From: Opitutia bacterium
GTDB taxonomy: Bacteria > Verrucomicrobiota > Verrucomicrobiia > Opitutales > UBA953
Assembly: GCA_021204635.1 (NCBI GenBank)
Contig: JAJPZB010000082.1
Location: 1 to 20,385, forward strand
Direction of reading: 5' to 3'
Length of the DNA stretch: 20,385 bases
Part shown: one piece after another, positions 1-5,531 of the stretch
How the letters are laid out: the number at the start of each line of letters is the position of its first letter
Position numbering within the stretch: the first letter of the stretch is position 1
The notes under the pieces: generated by a model
What the model was told of the DNA's origin: nothing
The model's database searches: none
The model's input: the letters and a program-made list of their open reading frames with translations, nothing else
Program-made: the position numbers and the translations under genes

Positions 1-331
1 CCCATTCCCTCACCACTAACCAAAGGCTCGACACCGCCGGCACCGCCACCACCAACCCCACGCCACCACTAAGCCAAGCCATTACCACAAAGCGTGAGGG
101 ACGTTAGTCCCGAACAAATCCGTGTGACACCATTGTGGCACGTTTGTTGTCGCCACACAGCCAAATCTCGCCACAGACCCAAATCCTCCGACGAATCCCA
201 CCACCAACCCGAATCCCACCACCAACCCAAACTCTCACCACTAACCCACATCCCACCACCAACACCACGCCGCTGCCCTCACCACCAACCCATCCCGCCA
301 CCGACCCTGATCTTGCCAGCCCGCAACGCAC
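1..331. other. C-rich, G-poor intergenic region with degenerate repeats; no supported gene
   Basis: No convincing gene is visible here. Open frames exist on both strands, but their translations are strings of Pro/His/Gln (plus) or Gly/Val/Trp (minus) that simply mirror the biased bases. The plus strand is dominated by CCACCAACCC-like words, so the minus strand is G-rich. The frame starting at base 3 reads without a stop to a TAG at 105-107 and includes the peptide ATTNPTP, which also occurs in the small reading frame at the right edge. It could therefore be the tail of a plus-strand gene entering from outside, but this is weak. The region lies beyond the terminator of the cluster. Confidence 0.6.
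154..310. repeat. Degenerate 18-base tandem repeat (minisatellite-like)
   Basis: The unit CGAATCCCACCACCAACC occurs as two exact tandem copies at 192-209 and 210-227. Degraded copies follow (about 228-310, with CACCACTAACCC, CCCACCACCAACACC and CACCACCAACCC). Two looser 18-19-base units precede it (about 154-190, CGCCACACAGCCAAATCT-like). The minus strand carries repeated GGG runs separated by short loops, so it could form G-quadruplexes. There are no conserved repeats with unique spacers of fixed length, so it is not a CRISPR array. Confidence 0.6.
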
Positions 332-371
332 AAAAAAAAAGCGTTCTCGCGGGTTGTGGCGAGAGCGCTTT
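332..371 (-). terminator. Rho-independent terminator after the MarR-type gene
   Basis: On the minus strand the sequence AAAGCG-C-TCTCGC pairs with GCGAGA-A-CGCTTT across an 8-base loop. That gives a 13-pair stem with one G-U type pair, followed directly by a run of nine T. It starts about 24 bases past the stop codon of the regulator gene. This is a textbook intrinsic terminator and marks the end of the cluster. Confidence 0.9.
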
Positions 372-394
372 GTGGGGATTTGGGGAGTTTGTGG

Positions 395-1087
395 TTAAAC
401 TTTTGGGAAAGGTTTCTCGAACTTTTCCAAGAGGTTGGTTTCGATTTTGCAGAGAGTTTTCTCGAAACGTTCCATTTCCTCGGGCGAAATTCCTTCGAAT
501 GCGACGCGCGCGATGTCGTCAGCGTAGCCGTCGAGGCGCTCGATGTGTCGGAGAGCTTTGCGGCTAAGTCGTAGCACAGCGGAACGGCGGTCAGCCGGAA
601 TGAGTTTCCGATCGACGAGGCCGAGATCGACGAGCGAGTTCACGACGATTGACGCCGCGCCGGGTGTCACGCCGCGCATTCTGCAAAGATATTTCAACAT
701 AAGTCCCTTCTCGCCTGCTGCGCGGAGCAACGCGAGCGTTTGCTCTTGCGCATGGGTTCGCTGGTCGGTTTTGTGGCCGTCGCGATTTGTGATCAAGAAG
801 AAGACGTCACGGGATATAAACCTCATCGAGCGCCAGACGTAGAAAGCCTGCGAGGGTTCTCGGGGAGGTTGCTCTTGCGCCGAAGTTTCGGTGCTTCCCG
901 CCTCTGCGGGACAATTGTCGGTAGTCGGCGAAGGATTCTCCGCAACCGGCACGGCAGGCGTTTCAAGGGCTTCCGTTGGGGGAGTCGAAACGCCCAAGTT
1001 TTCCGAGATCGCATTGGCAGTCTCTTGCGCACAAGGGGCTTCCTCTGTGTGGACCTGGTGAATTTCGTTGTTTATATCGTCAGACAT
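395..1087 (-). CDS. MarR-type winged-helix regulator with a long N-terminal tail
   Basis: A 230-residue protein. Residues 1-79 are rich in Glu, Pro, Thr and Ala with no predicted fold. Residues about 80-225 look like a MarR family winged helix: an N-terminal helix, a recognition-helix region (GVTPGAASIVVNSLVDLGLV) and the wing motif DRRSAVLRLS typical of the family, then a C-terminal dimerisation helix pair. MarR proteins are normally dimeric DNA-binding repressors that respond to small ligands or oxidation. The target and ligand here are unknown. It is the last gene of the cluster, 160 bases after rplQ, and has its own terminator. No Shine-Dalgarno sequence precedes the ATG; the leader is A-rich. 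The family call is fairly safe, the function is not known. Confidence 0.8.
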   Translation of the reverse strand: MSDDINNEIHQVHTEEAPCAQETANAISENLGVSTPPTEALETPAVPVAENPSPTTDNCPAEAGSTETSAQEQPPREPSQAFYVWRSMRFISRDVFFLITNRDGHKTDQRTHAQEQTLALLRAAGEKGLMLKYLCRMRGVTPGAASIVVNSLVDLGLVDRKLIPADRRSAVLRLSRKALRHIERLDGYADDIARVAFEGISPEEMERFEKTLCKIETNLLEKFEKPFPKV

Positions 1088-1247
1088 GACACTTTTGTTT
1101 TGTTGTTATTAAAAATAGTCTTGTAGAGAAGGGGAAACGCAGAGCGGGAAATAATGTTTCAAAAAATATGTCGAGCGGGAGGGGCGAAAACGAAACGGCA
1201 ATCGCCTCCAATTAGGAGGCGATCGCCGTTGTGAGAAAACAATTCGC
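1088..1247 (-). promoter_or_regulatory. Spacer between rplQ and the MarR-type gene
   Basis: This 160-base gap holds a strong hairpin close to the rplQ stop and then an A/T-rich stretch leading to the regulator start. I see TTGAAA and several TATTTT/TAATAA-like words on the minus strand, but no pair with consensus spacing, so a separate promoter for the regulator is possible but not shown. Confidence 0.35.
1194..1230 (-). terminator. Strong hairpin after rplQ, probable terminator or attenuator
   Basis: AACGGC-A-ATCGCCTCC pairs with GGAGGCGAT-C-GCCGTT: about 15 base pairs with a single internal A/C mismatch and a 5-base loop. It begins 18 bases past the rplQ stop. On the minus strand it is followed by TTTCGTTTTCGC, which is U-rich but broken, so termination may be partial. 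That would allow some read-through into the MarR-type gene. Confidence 0.65.
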
Positions 1248-1775
1248 TCAGGAGCTTGCCGAGACTTCTTCGGTTTTTGTCTCGGAAGCGGGTGCCGGTT
1301 CGGCGGACGTGCCTGCGGGCTCGGTTGGAGCGGCAGCGGGTGTAGCCTTTTTCGCCTTCGGCTTTTTGGATACTTTTTTGTATCCTTCGTCGTCGGCGGC
1401 TATCAGTTCAATAAGAGCCATTGGGGCGGCGTCTCCGACGCGGGGAATTGCAAGTTTGTATATTCTTGTGTATCCGCCTTGGCGGGAGAGGAACTCTTTT
1501 GCCCGCTTTGTGAAGAGGACCGCGACGGGTTCTTCCATGCGCACTTTTGCGAGTGCGAGGCGGTAGTAGTGGAGTTTCTTTGCCTTGTCGTCTGTCTGAG
1601 CCGCTTTTTTGGCGAGCGTGATAATTTTTTCGGCGAACGGGCGGAGGGCTTTTGCCTTTGCCAGCGTTGTTTTAATTCGATTGTGGAGGAAAAGGGAACC
1701 GGCGAGAGCCGCCATGAGGGCTTTCCGGTGCTCCTTCTTTACGCCGAGTTGATAACGGTGTTTGCGATGACGCAT
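1248..1775 (-). CDS. rplQ: 50S ribosomal protein L17 with a C-terminal tail
   Basis: L17 is a large-subunit protein near the polypeptide exit tunnel. The start MRHRKHRYQLG and the core up to about residue 130 match the family closely (E. coli L17 is 127 residues). Residues about 131-175 are a family-unusual tail, first Lys-rich and then Ala/Pro/Glu/Thr-rich, ending TEEVSASS. It follows rpoA by 36 bases, the usual alpha-operon order, with an AGGA motif 9 bases before the ATG. It is the last ribosomal gene of the cluster. Confidence 0.97.
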   Translation of the reverse strand: MRHRKHRYQLGVKKEHRKALMAALAGSLFLHNRIKTTLAKAKALRPFAEKIITLAKKAAQTDDKAKKLHYYRLALAKVRMEEPVAVLFTKRAKEFLSRQGGYTRIYKLAIPRVGDAAPMALIELIAADDEGYKKVSKKPKAKKATPAAAPTEPAGTSAEPAPASETKTEEVSASS

Positions 1776-1811
1776 GATCTTTTTTCCTAAATATCGTTGT
1801 TTCTCCGAGGA

Positions 1812-2963
1812 TTATTCTTCGCTCTCGTTTCCGTCAACGGTTGGGCCATTGTCTTCGGAAGCATATTCTTCGGAAATTTCTTCTTCTTCTTCATCTTCGC
1901 CGTCATCTTCAAATGCGGGAAGAGCACCGGCGGCGCGCATGCGCTCGAGATCTTCGTGGTGGCGGGCGATGATGTCGCGGTCGATGAGGCGTTCGTCGAG
2001 CTTCATTCCGAGGGAGAGCCCGAGTTGTTCGAGCTTTGCCTTGATTTCGTTCAGGGATTTCTTCCCGAAGTTGCGGAACTTGAGCATCTCGGTTTCGGAC
2101 TTGAGGGCGAGCTCGCCAACAGTCGTGATATTCGCGTTGTTCAAGCAATTTGCGGCGCGGACGGAGAGCTCGATTTCGTTGACGCTCATGTTGAGCAGTT
2201 TGCGCAAGCGATTTTGCTCTTCGCTGACCTCTTTGCTTTCCACCTCGAACTCGATCTTCTCGTCGGAGACGGAATCGAAGACGTCCAAGTGGTGGCGAAG
2301 AATCGCGGCGGCGTCTTTGAGGGCTTCGTCTGGAGTGATTCTGCCGTCTGTCCAGATTTCCAAGATGAGTTTGTCATAGTCCGTCATTTGCCCGACGCGG
2401 GTGTTTTCCACGCTGTATCGAACGAGGCGGACGGGGCTGAACAGGGAATCGATTGCGATGACGCCGATCGGCTGGTCGGGCATCTTGTTCCCTTCGGCGG
2501 GGCACCATGAGCGACCGACGCGGATTTTCAGCTCCATGCGCAGGCGGCGCTTTTTGTTGAGCGTGCAAATGAGTTGGTCGGGATTGATGATGTCGAGATC
2601 CTGCACGAGCTCGATGTCCTTCGCGGTCACGGCGCCTTCGCGTTCGACGTCGATGAAGACGGTGAACACGTCGCGTTTGTGTGCGCGAACGATGATTTTT
2701 TTGAGGTTGAGAACGATTTCGGTCACGTCCTCGACGATGTCGTCCACGGACTGGAATTCGTGCTCGACGCCGTCGATTTTGACGGAGCAAATTGCGGCGC
2801 CCTCGATGGAGCTGAGCAGGACGCGGCGGAGCGCGTTGCCCATTGTTTGGCCGTAGCCGGTTTCAAACGGCTCCGCAATAAACTTTGCGTATGTTGCGTT
2901 AGAGACCGATTCGTCCTTTTTGAGGTGCTTCGGCAGTTCAAATTTCCCAAGACGTTTTGGCAT
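1812..2963 (-). CDS. rpoA: DNA-directed RNA polymerase alpha subunit with an acidic C-terminal extension
   Basis: Alpha dimerises to seed assembly of RNA polymerase, and its C-terminal domain binds UP elements and activators. The N-terminal domain is complete (GNALRRVLLSS near residues 42-52). The C-terminal domain at about 257-320 keeps the VRAANCL helix, containing the Arg and Asn that contact DNA in E. coli, and the FGKKSLNEIK motif. The protein is 383 residues against 329 in E. coli: residues about 321-383 are extra, and 352-383 are nearly all Glu, Asp, Ser, Gly and Asn. An AGAGGAA ribosome-binding motif sits 8 bases before the ATG. It lies between rpsD and rplQ, as in the alpha operon. 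Confidence 0.98.
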   Translation of the reverse strand: MPKRLGKFELPKHLKKDESVSNATYAKFIAEPFETGYGQTMGNALRRVLLSSIEGAAICSVKIDGVEHEFQSVDDIVEDVTEIVLNLKKIIVRAHKRDVFTVFIDVEREGAVTAKDIELVQDLDIINPDQLICTLNKKRRLRMELKIRVGRSWCPAEGNKMPDQPIGVIAIDSLFSPVRLVRYSVENTRVGQMTDYDKLILEIWTDGRITPDEALKDAAAILRHHLDVFDSVSDEKIEFEVESKEVSEEQNRLRKLLNMSVNEIELSVRAANCLNNANITTVGELALKSETEMLKFRNFGKKSLNEIKAKLEQLGLSLGMKLDERLIDRDIIARHHEDLERMRAAGALPAFEDDGEDEEEEEISEEYASEDNGPTVDGNESEE

Positions 2964-2987
2964 GTTGAATTTCCTCTTTTTGAATTA

Positions 2988-3596
2988 TTAACGGCTGTAG
3001 AACTCGACGATGAGTTGGACATTGATTTCCTGCGCCATCTCGTCGCGCGTTGGTTTGCGATCGACGGAACCTTCGAGAGTTCCGGCGGTAAGAGTGAGCC
3101 ATGCAGGCACGGCGCGCATCTGATTTTCTTCGATGCCGTGGGTGGCAAGCTGTTTGGAAGAAGTGCGGTTGCGCACACCGATTTTGTCTCCCACTTTGCA
3201 GCAGAAACTCGGGATATCGACCTTGTGACCGTTGACGCAGATGTGGCCGTGGCCGACGAGTTGGCGTGCGGCGCGGCGCGTGTTGGCGAAGCCGAGGAGA
3301 TATACGACGCTGTCGAGACGCATTTCGAGGAGCGTCAGGAAGTTCTCGCCGACGACGCCGCCCATTCGTTTTGCGCGGGCATATGTCAGCCGGAATTGCT
3401 TTTCGGCGAGCCCATACATGAAGCGGAGCTTTTGTTTCTCGTTCAAGCCGATCGAATATTCGGACTGCTTGCGGCGGAGCGTCGGCCCGTGAACTCCCGG
3501 AGGATACGGCTTGCGCTCTTCGGCGCGGCAGGTCGGAAGAATGTTCTGACCGAAGCGGCGATTTAGTTTGCTGGTGGGACCTGTGTATCTTGACAT
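2988..3596 (-). CDS. rpsD: 30S ribosomal protein S4
   Basis: S4 is a primary 16S rRNA-binding protein that nucleates small-subunit assembly. In E. coli it also represses the alpha operon by binding its mRNA. The protein has 202 residues, beginning MSRYTGPTSKLNRRFG, with the S4 RNA-binding domain around LEMRLDSVVYLLGFANTRRA and GHICVNGHKVDIPS. A TTG eight codons upstream (3620) is in frame, but the family starts at MxRYTGP, so I use 3596. It has two Cys at PSFCC but no N-terminal zinc knuckle. The 118-base spacer before it is highly structured and could be its own feedback site. Confidence 0.97.
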   Translation of the reverse strand: MSRYTGPTSKLNRRFGQNILPTCRAEERKPYPPGVHGPTLRRKQSEYSIGLNEKQKLRFMYGLAEKQFRLTYARAKRMGGVVGENFLTLLEMRLDSVVYLLGFANTRRAARQLVGHGHICVNGHKVDIPSFCCKVGDKIGVRNRTSSKQLATHGIEENQMRAVPAWLTLTAGTLEGSVDRKPTRDEMAQEINVQLIVEFYSR

Positions 3597-3626
3597 GTTT
3601 CTTTTTCTTTTTGGCGGCAATTTCTG

Positions 3627-3652
3627 CTGTCCGGGTTGCCATAGCCGGACAG
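3627..3652 (-). promoter_or_regulatory. Perfect 8-bp hairpin in the rpsK-rpsD spacer
   Basis: CTGTCCGG and CCGGACAG form a perfect stem around a 10-base loop (CTATGGCAAC on the minus strand). It ends about 30 bases before the rpsD start codon. No U-run follows, so it is unlikely to be a terminator. A translational control element bound by S4, or an RNA processing site, fits better; this is inference from position. Confidence 0.5.
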
Positions 3653-3669
3653 GAAAATTTCTTCGTTGT

Positions 3670-3702
3670 CGCGGGAAAAGCGGGTTTTCGCGTCAATCCC
3701 GC
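3670..3702 (-). promoter_or_regulatory. Second structured element in the rpsK-rpsD spacer
   Basis: The GC-rich words GCGGG (two copies on the plus strand, 3671-3675 and 3680-3684), CCCGC (3698-3702) and the pair CGCG..AAAA / TTTTCGCG (3670-3692) allow at least two mutually exclusive foldings. It lies just after the rpsK stop and upstream of the 8-bp hairpin. Together the two could make a switchable or pseudoknotted leader for rpsD. Confidence 0.35.
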
Positions 3703-3714
3703 GCGGCATTCGGC

Positions 3715-4236
3715 TTAGACGCGGCGGCGTTTTGGCGGGCGGCAGCCGTTGTGCGGAATCGGCGTGACGTCGGAGATGGAGAGAACCGTGAGGCCGAGCG
3801 TCTGGAGGGCGCGGATTGCCGAATCGCGCCCCATGCCGGGACCGCGGACCTTGACGATGACGTCCTTCAATCCGTGCGACATTGCGACGCGCGCTGCGTC
3901 TTGGCAGACGACCTGCGCCGCGAACGCGGTGGATTTGCGCGAGCCTCGGAAGTTGCATTTACCCGAGGACGACCACGAGATGACGTTTCCGTTTTGGTCG
4001 GTGAAAGTGATTTTCGTGTTGTTGAATGTTGCGAGAATATTGCAAATTCCCGTCGTGATGTTCTTGGAACCTTTTGCTCGGCGAATCTTGACTTCTTCAA
4101 GACCTTCGGCGAGAAGGTCTTTCGCCGTGATTTCTTTCTTTTCCGGAGCTGCTGCCGGCGCCGTTGCTGTTGCTGTCGTTGTCGTTGTGGCGCTTGCGGC
4201 GGGCGTTTTTTCCTGTTTTTTTTCTTCTTGACTCAT
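3715..4236 (-). CDS. rpsK: 30S ribosomal protein S11 with an N-terminal extension
   Basis: S11 lines the mRNA exit channel on the small-subunit platform. The core from about residue 57 on matches the family (ILATFNNTKITFTD, FRGSRKSTAFAAQV, GRDSAIRALQ, and the near-invariant end DVTPIPHNGCRPPKRRRV). The protein has 173 residues, about 45 longer than E. coli S11. The extra N-terminus is Glu/Lys-rich, then a low-complexity Ala/Thr/Pro run (residues 11-31), then a short charged helix. The ATG is the first in the frame and sits 22 bases after the rpsM stop. No Shine-Dalgarno motif is visible, so coupling to rpsM is likely. Confidence 0.97.
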   Translation of the reverse strand: MSQEEKKQEKTPAASATTTTTATATAPAAAPEKKEITAKDLLAEGLEEVKIRRAKGSKNITTGICNILATFNNTKITFTDQNGNVISWSSSGKCNFRGSRKSTAFAAQVVCQDAARVAMSHGLKDVIVKVRGPGMGRDSAIRALQTLGLTVLSISDVTPIPHNGCRPPKRRRV

Positions 4237-4258
4237 TTGAGAAGCGTTGAGGTGTTAA

Positions 4259-4639
4259 TTATTTTGCGGCTTTGGAAACGACGCCGATCGTCTTGCGCGC
4301 GCCCTTGCGCGTGCGGGCATTTGTCTTCGTGCGCTGGCCGCGAACGGGGAGGCCGCGGAAGTGGCGAAGCCCGCGATAGGACTTGATCGATTGCAGGCGT
4401 TTGATGTTTCCGCCGATCTCGCGGCGAAGATCACCTTCGCACTTGTAGCCTCGTTCAACAATGTAGTTGACGATTTTGTTGAGTTGCTCTTCCGTCAATT
4501 TGTCGGAGCGGAGCGCGGGATCGATCCCGAGAGCGTTCACGATTTCGGCGGCGCGGGTCGGCCCGATGCCGTAGATATAGCGCAGCGCGAATTCGACGCG
4601 TTTGTTATTCGGAATGTCTACACCAAGTAAGCGTGGCAT
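4259..4639 (-). CDS. rpsM: 30S ribosomal protein S13
   Basis: S13 sits in the head of the small subunit and contacts the large subunit and P-site tRNA. The 126 residues run from MPRLLGVDIPNNKRVE through the helix-two-turn-helix motif IYGIGPTRAAEI to the basic tail RGLPVRGQRTKTNARTRKG, all as in the family and of normal length. It begins the alpha cluster, followed by rpsK. Neither infA nor rpmJ precedes it: the 81-base gap from map is too short for a 37-residue L36 gene. No ribosome-binding motif of normal form is seen; a hairpin lies in the leader. Confidence 0.98.
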   Translation of the reverse strand: MPRLLGVDIPNNKRVEFALRYIYGIGPTRAAEIVNALGIDPALRSDKLTEEQLNKIVNYIVERGYKCEGDLRREIGGNIKRLQSIKSYRGLRHFRGLPVRGQRTKTNARTRKGARKTIGVVSKAAK

Positions 4640-4670
4640 GGATATTTATGTTTTCGTTTGTTTTTGAAAG

Positions 4671-4701
4671 GGAAAAGTCCGCTACAATGACACGGCTTTC
4701 C
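4671..4701 (-). promoter_or_regulatory. Hairpin in the map-rpsM spacer
   Basis: On the minus strand GGAAAGCCG pairs with CGG-A-CTTTTCC around an 11-base loop: about nine pairs with one bulged A and one G-U pair. It lies about 30 bases before the rpsM start. E. coli places its S4-controlled pseudoknot in the same position, so a regulatory role is possible, though I cannot show a pseudoknot here. Confidence 0.35.
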
Positions 4702-4720
4702 AGTGATTTAAAGAAAAAAA

Positions 4721-5500
4721 TTACGCGGTTTCCTCCATCGGAATCGTCAAAATTTCGGGTTCGCCCTCGGTCACGAGCACGGTGTGCTCGCAGTGTGCGG
4801 CGGGTTTTCTGTCCAAGGTCAGCACCGTCCAACCGTCTTCTGCGGTTTCCACGCGATATGTTCCCATGTTCACCATGGGCTCGATCGCGAGCGTCATTCC
4901 GGCGCGGAGCTTTTCGCCTTTGTGCGGTTTGCCGACGTTGGGAATCTGCGGCTCGGTGTGCATGTCGCGCCCTACTCCGTGGCCGGTGTAGTCGCGAATT
5001 ATCCCGTAGCCGTGCGGCTTGATAAATTCTTCTATCGCGTGCGAGATGTCGCCAACTCTGTTGCCGACGCGCGCGGCGGCAATTCCTGCGGCGAGAGCGC
5101 CTTTCGTGACGTCGAGGAATTTTCTCAACTCGGCGCTGACGGGCTCGATCAGGAGCGTGCGGCAATTGTCGCCGACAAAGCCTTTGTAGCGCGTTGCGAC
5201 GTCGATCGAGACGATGTCGCCCGGCTTTATCGTGCGCTTTGTCGTGCCGATGCCGTGGATTGCCTCTTCGTTGACGGAAATGCAGACGTAGCCAGGATAG
5301 ACGTGGTTGCCATAGCGGTAGTTGTGCGCGGTGCTCTCGCAACCGAGTTCTTCCATCGTCTTCTTCGCGAACATGTCGATGTCGTACGTCGTCATTCCAA
5401 CTTGGACGAATTTCGCTGTGCGGTCGAGAACCGTGGCGGCGACGCGGCAAGCTTCCCGCATGAGCCGCATTTCTTCGTCGTTGTAAGGAATAAATTTCAT
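4721..5500 (-). CDS. map: Methionine aminopeptidase type I
   Basis: Removes the initiator methionine from new proteins in the cytosol. The 259-residue protein has the pita-bread fold signatures with all expected residues: His82 (AIHGIG), metal ligands Asp100 and Asp111, His174 (TGHGVGRDMHTEP), Glu207 (AIEPM) and Glu238 (CEHTVLV). No N-terminal zinc-finger extension is present, so it is the short type Ia form. An in-frame extension back to 5659 would overlap the end of secY and is Pro/Gln-rich, so the start MKFIPYNDEE is chosen. It follows secY by 31 bases, with adk, often found here, missing. Confidence 0.97.
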   Translation of the reverse strand: MKFIPYNDEEMRLMREACRVAATVLDRTAKFVQVGMTTYDIDMFAKKTMEELGCESTAHNYRYGNHVYPGYVCISVNEEAIHGIGTTKRTIKPGDIVSIDVATRYKGFVGDNCRTLLIEPVSAELRKFLDVTKGALAAGIAAARVGNRVGDISHAIEEFIKPHGYGIIRDYTGHGVGRDMHTEPQIPNVGKPHKGEKLRAGMTLAIEPMVNMGTYRVETAEDGWTVLTLDRKPAAHCEHTVLVTEGEPEILTIPMEETA

Positions 5501-5513
5501 CGTGAGCGAATCG

Positions 5514-5527
5514 GGCAAGCCCTTGCC
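5514..5527 (-). promoter_or_regulatory. Small hairpin between secY and map
   Basis: GGCAA and TTGCC flank a 4-base loop (GGGC on the minus strand) in the 31-base spacer, just before the map start. There is no U-run. It may tune map translation, or may be chance. Confidence 0.2.
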
Positions 5528-5531
5528 TGCG

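Noticed and set aside
154..310. Possible CRISPR array
   Set aside because: The repeats are short, tandem and degenerate, without spacers of constant length, and no cas genes are near.
104..331. Gly/Val/Trp-rich minus-strand frame in the repeat region
   Set aside because: A translation of the G-rich repeat strand located after a strong terminator, with no start signals.
94..567. Plus-strand open frame running from the repeat region through the terminator into the marR gene
   Set aside because: It crosses a clear terminator and an antisense gene, and its composition comes from the repeat.
2574..3566. Long open frame of 330 codons on the plus strand across rpoA and rpsD
   Set aside because: It is the antisense of two certain genes. 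Its residues mirror GC-rich codon structure and show no domain.
3597..3620. N-terminal extension of S4 from a TTG at 3620
   Set aside because: S4 proteins start at MxRYTGP; the extension is basic filler in the leader and the ATG at 3596 fits.
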